Source: Levilactobacillus suantsaii (GTDB taxonomy: Bacteria > Bacillota > Bacilli > Lactobacillales > Lactobacillaceae). From it: DNA of 34,920 nt. Shown piece after piece: positions 23,839-31,247 of the stretch (the first letter of the stretch is position 1; each line of letters opens with the position of its first letter). The notes below the pieces were generated by a model, which worked only from the letters and a program-made list of their open reading frames with translations, was not told the DNA's origin and searched no databases. The stretch covers positions 1 to 34,920 of the forward strand of contig NZ_QXIL01000023.1 of assembly GCF_004115745.1 (NCBI RefSeq), given 5' to 3'. The position numbers and the translations under genes are program-made.

Positions 23839-23922
23839 CCACATGTGGTATTTCATCCGGATGAATTCTTGAAATAAGCACAACATGTTGTGCTGTCTTT
23901 TTTGACAACGGTTATGATTATA
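23839..23922 (-). promoter_or_regulatory. pnuC promoter and palindrome-rich leader
   Basis: On the minus strand TGC plus TATAAT (23917-23922) make an extended -10. The leader then carries three perfect palindromes: AGCACAACATGTTGTGCT (23877-23894), TTCATCCGGATGAA (23852-23865) and CCACATGTGG (23839-23848). GTTGT near the 5' end can alternatively pair with ACAAC of the first palindrome. Control by the NAD+-II (pnuC motif) riboswitch or a NiaR/NadR-type repressor would fit the gene. I cannot match a consensus with certainty. Confidence 0.55.
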
Positions 23923-24163
23923 GCATGAAAATCAGCCGAATTTGGGGGAAATTTGAAATTGTTTCATACGCTAAAAGTCAGTGGAAACCGATTCCACCCG
24001 GGCCACGCCCCGCGTGAAACACGTTTGCCAGAGAAGAGGCGGTCTCACAAATTTATTAATATGGGGTCATGTTGGCCGCTTATTTCGGACACAACGTCAA
24101 AAAAGACTTCTCGCGGCTCGCAAGCCTTGAAAAGTCCACTTCAGGTTTTACTACAACTGCGGG
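23923..24163. other. Intergenic region between pnuC and the second marR; nothing clear
   Basis: No frame with an SD, no strong hairpin with T-tract and no repeat stands out. The marR transcript (minus strand) enters it without an evident terminator and may run towards pnuC. Confidence 0.3.
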
Positions 24164-24640
24164 TTAGACCCGGTCGCGTTCAGCATCTGCCTTGCCCCGA
24201 GCCGTGACCGCCATCAACATCTGGGTCAGTTGATCCACGATCAACGTCGTTGGGTCCGCAATCTCGATGGTCTCGTTCATCAGTTCGGCCGCCGCTTGGA
24301 CCACCCGGTAACACTCGATTTCTAGTTGTTCGCCACTGGGCGTCAACGAGAGTGGCCGAATCCGCCGGTCAGCCGATTCATAACTCGGTTCCACGTAACC
24401 ACGCCGAATCAATTGCGAGATGCCCCGAGAAACGGCCGCCCGAGAAATCCCCCGACTATCCGCGACCGTCGCGGACGTCAATTTCCCCGGCTGTTCCAGG
24501 ATTTGATGTAAAATTGCAAATTGGTCCACTGAAATCCCCGTAAGTCGTTGGAACCGGGTTGCTGATTTTTCTAACTCACGTTTTAAAGCCATGTAAGTTG
24601 TAAACAAGCTTTCAACATGTACGTTCTTACTCTCTTCCAC
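24164..24640 (-). CDS. MarR family transcriptional regulator
   Basis: 158 residues. The winged helix is clear: GISVDQFAILHQIL, LTSATVADSRGISRAAVSRGISQLIRRGYV, and the wing ESADRRIRPLSLTPSG. The start is GTG 24640 with an AAGGAT SD; no in-frame ATG fits. The C terminus (about 20 residues, ARGKADAERDRV) is longer and more charged than in typical members. There is no exporter or enzyme directly coupled to it, so its targets are unknown. Confidence 0.87.
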   Translation of the reverse strand: MEESKNVHVESLFTTYMALKRELEKSATRFQRLTGISVDQFAILHQILEQPGKLTSATVADSRGISRAAVSRGISQLIRRGYVEPSYESADRRIRPLSLTPSGEQLEIECYRVVQAAAELMNETIEIADPTTLIVDQLTQMLMAVTARGKADAERDRV

Positions 24641-24958
24641 TGTATCAGATCCTTATCTCCGCTGTCGGCCTGTGGGAACCTCCCCGCCGACTTTTAGTCG
24701 CGACCCCTATAAAACTGTCTATACAATTGATAATAAAGAACATTATTATAAAAAGTAAGGTCTGTTCCGTTAAGTTATCCCTAAGAAATCATGCCATCCG
24801 GTACCACCTGTCCGTGAGGCTACGCCGGCCGAAGACTAGTTTCGCGGTGTATTCGGTTTCAATTGTAACTTTAATCTGGTCATTTGTCTGGTTAATCCGC
24901 CATTTTTCGCGAGTTGACGGGCTACCGCCGGCTTTCATCGCCCATTTCTTTCCCCATC
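24641..24958. other. Intergenic region; no gene seen
   Basis: It contains an AT-rich segment around 24720-24765, likely the marR promoter area, but no clean hexamer pair. No coding frame is supported. Confidence 0.3.
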
Positions 24959-24994
24959 AAAAAAGATTCCCCCCACCACGCGTTGGAGGGAATC
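24959..24994 (-). terminator. Terminator of the FAD oxidase gene
   Basis: On the minus strand GGATTCCCTCC and GGGGGGAATC pair, followed by TTTTTT. Confidence 0.8.
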
Positions 24995-25036
24995 CATCGC
25001 ATGACCCCCGCGGGCCACGCAAATTACATCGCCAAT

Positions 25037-26435
25037 TCAATTAATTTTGCGTTTCGGATTCAAGAGATTCATCGGATCCAGTAGCGTCTTCAACTGATGC
25101 TGGAGATAATCGACGTTATCGTCCAGTTCCGGTTGGTTCCACTGGTTCTTCATCATCCCCACGGCGTGTTCACCGGAGATGGTACCACCTAACTCCAAGG
25201 TCTTCCAGAAGATCCGCCGTAAGGCTTCTAAGACCGCACCGGGGACTTCAGGCTGGTCTTTAGGCCAGACCAAGGTCGGGTGAACGTTGCCGTCGCCAGC
25301 GTGTCCCGCCGTGTAGATGGTCACGCCCAGGTCGTGGCCGACCTGTTGGATATAGGCCATCATCGGGGCTAACTGCGACAGTGGCAACGCCATATCTTCC
25401 ATCAAATGGTTTTGCCCCGCAAAGACCGCCGGCAACATGTCTCGTCGGAGTTGGATGAGTTGCGCTTGTTCGTCTTCATCGGCAGTAACCTGAACATCTT
25501 GAGCATCATACTTGGCCAACAGGTCTTTTAAGACCTGGATGTTCGCGTCACTGCTCCCGTCCAAGCGGAAGATCAACATGGCCCCACTCTTGTCAGCGTA
25601 ATGGGTCTTTTCGTACTTATCCAAAGCCCCAATGGTGTTCCCGTCCAATGCTTCGAGCATGGTCGGGTAGACCCCGGACATCCGAATGGCGGTCACGCCC
25701 TGGGCCAGTTGGGCCATATCCTTGAAGAAGGCCAGCCCCATGATGGACGTGCCTAGTGGAATCGGCATCAGCTTGACGGTGATTTCGTAGACGATTCCCA
25801 AAGTGCCTTCTGCGCCCACGAAGAGCTGGGTCAAGTCATAGCCGAAAGCCTGCTTCAACGTCCGACCGCCGAGCGTTACCTTACGCCCGTCCGCCAACAC
25901 GACCTTGAGGCCCAAGACGTTATCCTTGGTGGCGCCGTAACGCACCGTGCTCATCCCACCGGCGTTGGTCGAGACGTTGCCACCAATCGACGAGAACGGC
26001 TTCGAGGCCGGGTCCGGGGCATAAAACAACCCCTGTTTACGAGCCGCCTGGTCTAAGTCACCATTGACCACGCCGGGTTGGACCACGGCCAACGAATCAT
26101 CCTTACTGATTTCGAGGATCTGAGCCATTTTCCGCGTTGACAAGATGAGTCCTCCGGCAATCCCGTCGGAGCCAATCACGGTACTGGTAGCCGTGGTCTG
26201 GGGAATCACCGGCAAATGGTACTTGCGGGCGACCTTTAACACGCCCTGAATATCCGCTACACTTTGGACTTCTACGACCGCCCGGGCTAGACCACTACCG
26301 TCGCCCCCCCGACGCATTCGAATTAAAGGATTGTTTCTGCAACGTTGCCTGATCCGTTAGGACCGCGCCGTCAGCTACCTGGGCCTTTAAATCGGCCAGA
26401 ATATCATCATCGGAATACGCACTGAAAACTGTCAT
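25037..26435 (-). pseudogene. FAD-binding 2-hydroxyacid (glycolate/D-lactate) oxidase GlcD-type, frameshifted
   Basis: A flavoprotein of the GlcD/D-lactate dehydrogenase group oxidising a 2-hydroxyacid. The N-terminal 46 codons run from ATG 26435 (AAGGGTGA SD; MTVFSAYSDDDILADLKAQV) to a run of seven G residues (minus strand, 26304-26310), then stop at TAG. With six Gs the frame would read NSNASGGDGSGLARAVVEVQ and continue without a break to 25037. The downstream part holds the FAD domain (FSSIGGNVSTNAGGMSTVRYG, VGAEGTLGIV) and the FAD-oxidase C domain (HAGDGNVHP, GTISGEHAVGMMKNQW). A downstream restart at ATG 26317 would make 426 residues lacking the N terminus. A homopolymer lesion like this can be phase variation or a sequencing error. 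Confidence 0.87.
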
Positions 26436-26472
26436 CGAATCACCCTTCTTCATTGAGTCAGATAAAATGAAA

Positions 26473-26490
26473 ATGTACAGCTACATTATA
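26473..26490 (-). promoter_or_regulatory. Promoter and small palindrome of the FAD oxidase gene
   Basis: Minus-strand -10 TATAAT (26485-26490). ATGTA-CAGC-TACAT (26473-26486) is a perfect 5-bp-arm inverted repeat overlapping it, an operator candidate. The -35 is poor. Confidence 0.45.
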
Positions 26491-26543
26491 GGGAGTCGCC
26501 CCCGGTTGTGCTAGAATTTGGGTTTTGACCTTCCAAACACCCA

Positions 26544-26577
26544 AAAACGGCTAGTTCCCGTAGGAACTAGCCGTTTT
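26544..26577. terminator. Terminator of the ABC exporter operon
   Basis: AAAACGGCTAGTTCC (26544-26558) and GGAACTAGCCGTTTT (26563-26577) form a perfect 15-bp stem with a 4-nt loop, active on both strands. Confidence 0.9.
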
Positions 26578-26594
26578 AGATGTCACTTCAACTG

Positions 26595-27254
26595 TTAAGC
26601 TAATTTTGTAAACTGCCGATTTTCTAACCGATATTGGTGGTCACACATTGCGGCCACGTCCAGTTCGTGGGTGACGATCACCACGCACTTCTTTTGGTCA
26701 TGGGCGATGCTTTGGAACTGAGTAATGACCGCTTGCGTGTTGTCTTCGTCCAGGTTCCCCGTAGGCTCATCGGCCACGACCAGCCGGGCGTCACAAACCA
26801 TGGTCCGGGCAATGGCGACCCGTTGTTGTTGACCCCCGGACAGGTGCTGGACGTTACGGGTGATCAGGTCTTCGCCGATGCCCAGGTCCCGTAAGACCTG
26901 CGTTGCGTATTCCCGGTCACCGGCGTGCTTGGATTCCGTAATTGCCATTGCCGTCAACAGGTTATTCAACGGTGACATGTACGTGAACAGGTTATAGGCT
27001 TGAAAGACGATGGCCACGTGTTTGCGCCGGTAGTTGGTCAGGCCAATCTTTTTTAGAGATTGGTCCTGCAACAGGATAGCCCCATCCTTGGGCGTATCCA
27101 ACCCCGCAATCAGGGACAAGAAGGTCGTCTTCCCGGTCCCACTGTGGCCGAGAATGGCGTAAGATTCACCCTCCTCAAACTCTAAGTTGACGTTTTTAAA
27201 AAGTGGCTGGTTGGCATTCTGATACCAGTAGCTTAAATCTTGTGTTTTTAACAT
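26595..27254 (-). CDS. ABC exporter ATP-binding protein (LolD/MacB-like)
   Basis: 219 residues. Walker A GHSGTGKT (36-43), Q-loop VFQAYN, signature LSGGQ (138-142), Walker B LVVADE (158-163) and the H-loop His196 are all present, as is the type VII spacing with NLDEDN after Walker B. It powers the FtsX-like permease encoded 12 bp upstream in the same operon. The AGGGGG SD lies between the permease stop (in its corrected frame) and this ATG. Substrates of this class are typically peptides, lipoproteins or antibiotics; the cargo here is unknown. Confidence 0.93.
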   Translation of the reverse strand: MLKTQDLSYWYQNANQPLFKNVNLEFEEGESYAILGHSGTGKTTFLSLIAGLDTPKDGAILLQDQSLKKIGLTNYRRKHVAIVFQAYNLFTYMSPLNNLLTAMAITESKHAGDREYATQVLRDLGIGEDLITRNVQHLSGGQQQRVAIARTMVCDARLVVADEPTGNLDEDNTQAVITQFQSIAHDQKKCVVIVTHELDVAAMCDHQYRLENRQFTKLA

Positions 27255-27266
27255 TGACGGACCCCC

Positions 27267-28690
27267 TTAAGAAATCAGGACTTTACGCGGTTCCAGGCGC
27301 AAGATGCCTCCTGAAGCCAACATAATCGACAGGAAGGTAATGGCAAGACCAAACCCACCGAGTTTGGCCAGATCGACCGCACTGACCGTAATGGCCAACT
27401 TAGTCGTTGCCGCGCTCTTTGGGTGGTCATTGCGGCTTGACCGCCGCCTTGGCCTTGACCGGCCATTGAACTGGTCGTTTGGGTGGTCGTTGCTGCCTGC
27501 GACATCAACTGACTGCCCAGTTGGTTACCGACGAATTTCCCGCCGACGCCCGCAATCGCTAAGGCGACGACTAAGACCATGATCATTTCGGTAAAGAACT
27601 GCGCCACAATCTTCCAGCGCGCTTCCCCTAAGGAGAGTAAGACGCCGATTTCAAAGCGCCGTTCACGAATCATCAGGATGACGATCAACGCTAAGATGAT
27701 TGTCCCCGCAATCGCCACTAACCAGACGATCTTATTGGCAAAGCCTTCAAAGCTACTCATCGACGCTTTGACCGTTTGGTAACTGGAATCGTCGGTGCTC
27801 AACGCATACTTGCTGGAACTGATGACCTTGTTCCCAGCCTTCTTGACTTGACTGACCTGACTCGGTGCCGTCACGTTGAAGGTCACAGAATCCGCCGTAT
27901 TGGCGTACTTGCTACCCTTCAAACTGTTGGCTAAGGTGTAGGACGCATAAACCGTGTTCGACGGGTCAGTACTCATCGGCCCTGCCGTGCTGGCGCTACT
28001 GGAGCTTGCCTTATAGATCCCCACGACCTTCACTTTGACGGTCCCTTTATTGCCGGTCGTCTTCTTGATCGTCATGGTATCGCCTACGCTCAAGTCGTTT
28101 TGACTTGCCAGTTCCTTTTCGATGACCACGTGATTAGTGTTACGGTCACTGCTGGTAATCCCGCGACCCTTCACGATTTTGCTCTGTTTGTCGCTAAAGT
28201 CACTGGTCAAACTCGTGGCCGTAACCCCATCGATCTGGGTGTCACCGGTACTGGTGGTCGTCTTGCCGCCCATCTTACCCGGGCCGCCGCTAGTGCCACC
28301 GCCGCCCATGCCGGTACTGGTCGAGACCGTATCGTAGGACTTGGCGTTCGCCGACGTGGTGCTGGTCACGTTATAACTCCCAACATGCTTGAGCTTGGCA
28401 ATCTTAGTCGCATCACTCAGCTTGACCGGGTTCAACGTCAGCTTCGAGCGCTTACTCGACTTCGATTGACTGCTCTTGCGCATCTGCTTGAATGCCGCTT
28501 GCCGGTTAGCCGACAACGTGACCGTTGCGCCGACCTCCGCTTTCGCTTGGTTGGTCGCCTTCACAGCCGCACTACGGATCAACAATCCGGCTAGTACGAA
28601 CATCAGGATAGCCGCCGACACTAAAATCAACAGTATCGACCGCCCCTTTTTTGCCCAGACGTTCAGCCAGGCACGTTTACAAAAATTCAT
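27267..28690 (-). pseudogene. ABC exporter FtsX/MacB-like permease, frameshifted near the C terminus
   Basis: The N terminus (NVWAKKGRSILLILVSAAILMFVLAG) is the first membrane segment of a MacB-type permease. A large extracellular domain (about 60-310) follows, unusually rich in Ser, Thr and Lys and with a Gly-rich stretch (MGGGGTSGGPGKMGG). The FtsX membrane part then begins (IVWLVAIAGTIILALIVILMIRERRFEIGVLLSLGE). After MTTQ near 27415 the present frame turns to non-membrane sequence and stops at 27275. Another frame continues AATTKLAITVSAVDLAKLGG, a full final membrane segment, and RLEPRKVLIS, stopping at 27267-27269. One missing base, probably an A in CAAAGAGC, explains it. Without repair the last membrane helix is lost and the exporter should be inactive. 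The ATPase gene follows in the same operon. Confidence 0.8.
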
Positions 28691-28710
28691 TGAGTCGCCT
28701 CCATTCGCTT

Positions 28711-28746
28711 TTTGACAACACTGTCAAAAGCCATGTTATGGTTATA
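28711..28746 (-). promoter_or_regulatory. ABC operon promoter and downstream palindrome
   Basis: Minus strand: extended -10 TGC plus TATAAC (28741-28746). TTTGACA and TGTCAAA around a 4-bp centre (28711-28728) form a perfect inverted repeat just past the predicted start. It is a likely TetR- or MarR-type operator, with no adjacent regulator gene. The SD GGAGG follows. Confidence 0.55.
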
Positions 28747-28798
28747 GCAAACGGAGCTTATCGTTAGCTAAAGGCGCCATGCCGGCGTTAATAAAGGG

Positions 28799-29014
28799 TT
28801 AAGGTTGGGGTGGTCGCTTCGTCGGATGCCGCAAGGTCAAGTAGAGGACTGCACAGACGCATAATAAACTCAAACTACCCAAGAAGACGGCAATGGTCAC
28901 GGCTAAAGGGTGCCCCTGGCCGCCCGGTTGTCCCAACGGATTGACACTTACCCACCACAACACCAGCGCATCCACGGCCCAAATCACCGCTAAACACTCT
29001 AAAGCTGCGCGCAT
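28799..29014 (-). CDS. Small two-segment membrane protein, unknown function
   Basis: 71 residues. Two hydrophobic segments (about 6-24 and 38-62) are separated by a short Gly- and Pro-rich loop (NPLGQPGGQGHP), with a basic tail (RHPTKRPPQP). AAGCGGGG lies about 7 nt before the ATG, an acceptable SD. There is no detectable terminator close behind. The membrane topology and SD make it likely to be real, but it matches no family I know. Confidence 0.55.
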   Translation of the reverse strand: MRAALECLAVIWAVDALVLWWVSVNPLGQPGGQGHPLAVTIAVFLGSLSLLCVCAVLYLTLRHPTKRPPQP

Positions 29015-29163
29015 CTTGGTTCCCCGCTTTCTGTGAACTTGGTTCTACCGGCAACACCGCGAGGCCCATCCCCGCTTGCCCTTAGGATAGCATGGTCGGT
29101 TGTCTAAGCGTGTAATTTAAAGACTAAGCGACTTACCCCGCAAATACCTTACCCCCTGGGATA

Positions 29164-29192
29164 AAAGAAGAGCCGGGACTGCTTCCCGACTC
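29164..29192 (-). terminator. Terminator of the AI-2E transporter gene
   Basis: On the minus strand GAGTCGGGA and TCCCGGCTC pair with one G-U, followed by TTCTTTT. Confidence 0.75.
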
Positions 29193-29206
29193 AGATTAGT
29201 TTTCAA

Positions 29207-30439
29207 TTAAGCCTTTTTATCCGGTGACGTGGTCGGCTTCGTGGCCGAGAGCGGCGCCGTTTTAGTGGTCTGTTCCAGTGCTTCATCGTCTGGCAAAACG
29301 TCCGGGTACAACGCGGAATATTCCTGATACCAGTGAAAGAGGGTCATGGCAAAGACCTTCAACACGGCAAATCCGGGCACTCCAAGGACCACACCGGCCA
29401 AGCCGAACATCTTGCCAGCCGCCAACAGGACGAAGACAATCGTAATCGGGTGCATCTCCAGGCTGTTCCCCATGATCAACGGCGACAGGACCTGCGTTTC
29501 CAAGACCCATTCGACCAGGTACACAATGACCACCCCAATCAGCATCGACGGACTGGTGATCGCTCCGATGATCAACGCCGGAATCAGCGCAATGGCCGAA
29601 CCGAAGTACGGAATCAGGTTCAACGGCCCCGCGATGACCCCTAGCAACAAGCCGTACTTCAAGCCGATAATCGAATACCCAGCGGAGAAGATGATCAGGA
29701 CACAGAACGCTACGGTCAATTGTCCCCGAATATATGAGCTGACTTTTACGTTCATCTGGTCGAGCATCACAATGAACCGGTCCCGGTACAGGGTCGGCAC
29801 CACGTGGCTGAGAAATTGCGGAAAACGTGAGCCATCCTTCAGCATGAAGAACAAGACCAGCGGCGCAGTAATCAGCGTGATGACCCAATCACTGACCGTG
29901 GTGACCACGTTACTGAGTGAACTTAAGGTCCCCGTCAAAAGGTTCCAGCCGCGCTTGGAGAAGTAGGTGGCGACGCGCTGATTGAGTTCATTTAAGTTGT
30001 CAGTCGTCAGCCAGTGATGTTGCTGGTTCAAGTGGTTCAGCTTTTGCATGACGTCGTTAGCAAACTGCGGCAATGAACTAATCATGCTGGCCGTTTGGCG
30101 GGTCAAAAAGGGAATCAAGTTCCAGAACAGCAACACGATGATAGCCACCGTGAGCACCATGGCAACTCCAATGGCGATGCCCTCTTTGATATGTAATCGC
30201 CGTTCCATGAGGTGGACCAAGGGATCGAGGACGTAGAACAGGATCCCCGCCACGATGACAGCTGGCGCCGCGATGCCGATAAATCGCCACAACGGGTTCA
30301 ACAGGTGGGCATTTTGGGTCACCCCACGAACCACTAGCAGAAATAAAAAGAAATTTAAGAGCAAAATCGTAATGTGATTATTTAAAAATCGTTGAGAGAA
30401 CCAGGACCACCCTGATTCCGGTTGTCGCCACTTATTCAC
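29207..30439 (-). CDS. AI-2E family transporter (TqsA/YtvI/YhhT type)
   Basis: 410 residues with about eight membrane segments and a Thr-rich, charged C-terminal tail (TTKTAPLSATKPTTSPDKK). The conserved family core is present: ITAPLVLFFMLKDG, then GPLNLIPYFGSAIALIPALI, then EWVLETQVLSPLIMG. The name comes from TqsA of E. coli, implicated in AI-2 export. Other members are Na+/H+ antiporters, so transport of AI-2 is not established from sequence. The start is GTG 30439, with GGGGG about 9 nt upstream. luxS is encoded in the same window, about 28 kb away on the same strand. Confidence 0.9.
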   Translation of the reverse strand: MNKWRQPESGWSWFSQRFLNNHITILLLNFFLFLLVVRGVTQNAHLLNPLWRFIGIAAPAVIVAGILFYVLDPLVHLMERRLHIKEGIAIGVAMVLTVAIIVLLFWNLIPFLTRQTASMISSLPQFANDVMQKLNHLNQQHHWLTTDNLNELNQRVATYFSKRGWNLLTGTLSSLSNVVTTVSDWVITLITAPLVLFFMLKDGSRFPQFLSHVVPTLYRDRFIVMLDQMNVKVSSYIRGQLTVAFCVLIIFSAGYSIIGLKYGLLLGVIAGPLNLIPYFGSAIALIPALIIGAITSPSMLIGVVIVYLVEWVLETQVLSPLIMGNSLEMHPITIVFVLLAAGKMFGLAGVVLGVPGFAVLKVFAMTLFHWYQEYSALYPDVLPDDEALEQTTKTAPLSATKPTTSPDKKA

Positions 30440-30519
30440 AAGTCAGGCCCCCATTAAATTGACATATCTCTAGTGTACGGCCATGGCTGACAATTGACTA
30501 GCGTAAAGTCTTCATGACT

Positions 30520-30560
30520 AAAAAAGAGCTTGGACCCTTAAAAGTCCAAGCTCTTTATTT
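30520..30560 (-). terminator. Terminator of the lysozyme / secreted protein operon
   Basis: AAGAGCTTGGAC (30524-30535) and GTCCAAGCTCTT (30544-30555) form a perfect 12-bp stem, with A- and T-rich flanks on both sides. Confidence 0.9.
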
Positions 30561-30586
30561 AGAGACCAAATTGGTGTTAGTCAAAA

Positions 30587-31234
30587 CTAATCGGCGTTTT
30601 GCGCCAACTTGACCGTCGTAGCGGCATCTTCACCGTTGACCGTGTAAAGATGCTTGCCAGACTGCCACTTAACGGTGTTGGCCTGGTCGCCCTCATTGCC
30701 ACTGTAAACGGTGACCGACCCGCTCTTGGCGTTAGCCGGTAACGTGGCCTTTTGCAATTGCTTGTTGATTTGCTTGGCAAACTGTTGCGGATTCCCAGCC
30801 GCGTCAGCATTATTAGTGACCGCCGTAATCGACCACTTGCCCGTGTTCCAGTGGACGTAGGTGTGGCCCATAACGCCTTGGGAGACGGCTTTGGTCGAGT
30901 TGGTCAGCTTGACAGCTGCCCCATCGGTCTTGCCCACGTAGTCAACTTCCTTGTTGGCCGTTTGGCTGGTGCCCAACGTCTTCTTTTGGAAGGTGGCGTT
31001 TTGATCACCGGACTTATCTTGGTACTTGACCGTGTAATTTTGCTTAGTGCCGCTGACGCTCTTAGCACTGACCTTAGTGCTATCAGCCGTAGCGGTCGTC
31101 GGTGCCGTCGTTTGGCTGACAGAACTGACGTCGTTAGCCGCGTGCATGGTCAGAGCCGTACCAGACCCTAAAGCGGCGAGAACTGCTAAACTGGACGCCG
31201 CCGTAATCCATAACTTCTTTGTACGTTTTGTCAT
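30587..31234 (-). CDS. Secreted or membrane-anchored protein of unknown function
   Basis: 215 residues. A basic start (TKRTKK) and hydrophobic segment (about 8-30, ending TMHAAND) form a signal peptide or uncleaved anchor. A Thr-, Ser- and Ala-rich linker (about 35-60) follows. The C-terminal ~150 residues form a compact domain with repeated short strands (YTVKYQDKSGDQNATFQKKT, VMGHTYVHWNTGKWSITAVT). No catalytic motif or known domain is recognised. It starts 13 bp after the lysozyme gene stop with an AGGGGG SD and shares its terminator, so the two are co-transcribed. A cell-wall accessory role is plausible but inferred only from this linkage. Confidence 0.8.
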   Translation of the reverse strand: MTKRTKKLWITAASSLAVLAALGSGTALTMHAANDVSSVSQTTAPTTATADSTKVSAKSVSGTKQNYTVKYQDKSGDQNATFQKKTLGTSQTANKEVDYVGKTDGAAVKLTNSTKAVSQGVMGHTYVHWNTGKWSITAVTNNADAAGNPQQFAKQINKQLQKATLPANAKSGSVTVYSGNEGDQANTVKWQSGKHLYTVNGEDAATTVKLAQNAD

Positions 31235-31247
31235 CGCGAGATCCCCC

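Noticed and set aside
23953-24207. Plus-strand open frame of 84 codons
   Set aside because: No SD, overlaps the marR 3' end, and composition does not look coding.
24727-25044. Plus-strand open frame of 105 codons between marR and the FAD oxidase
   Set aside because: It runs across the oxidase terminator and has arbitrary composition and no SD.
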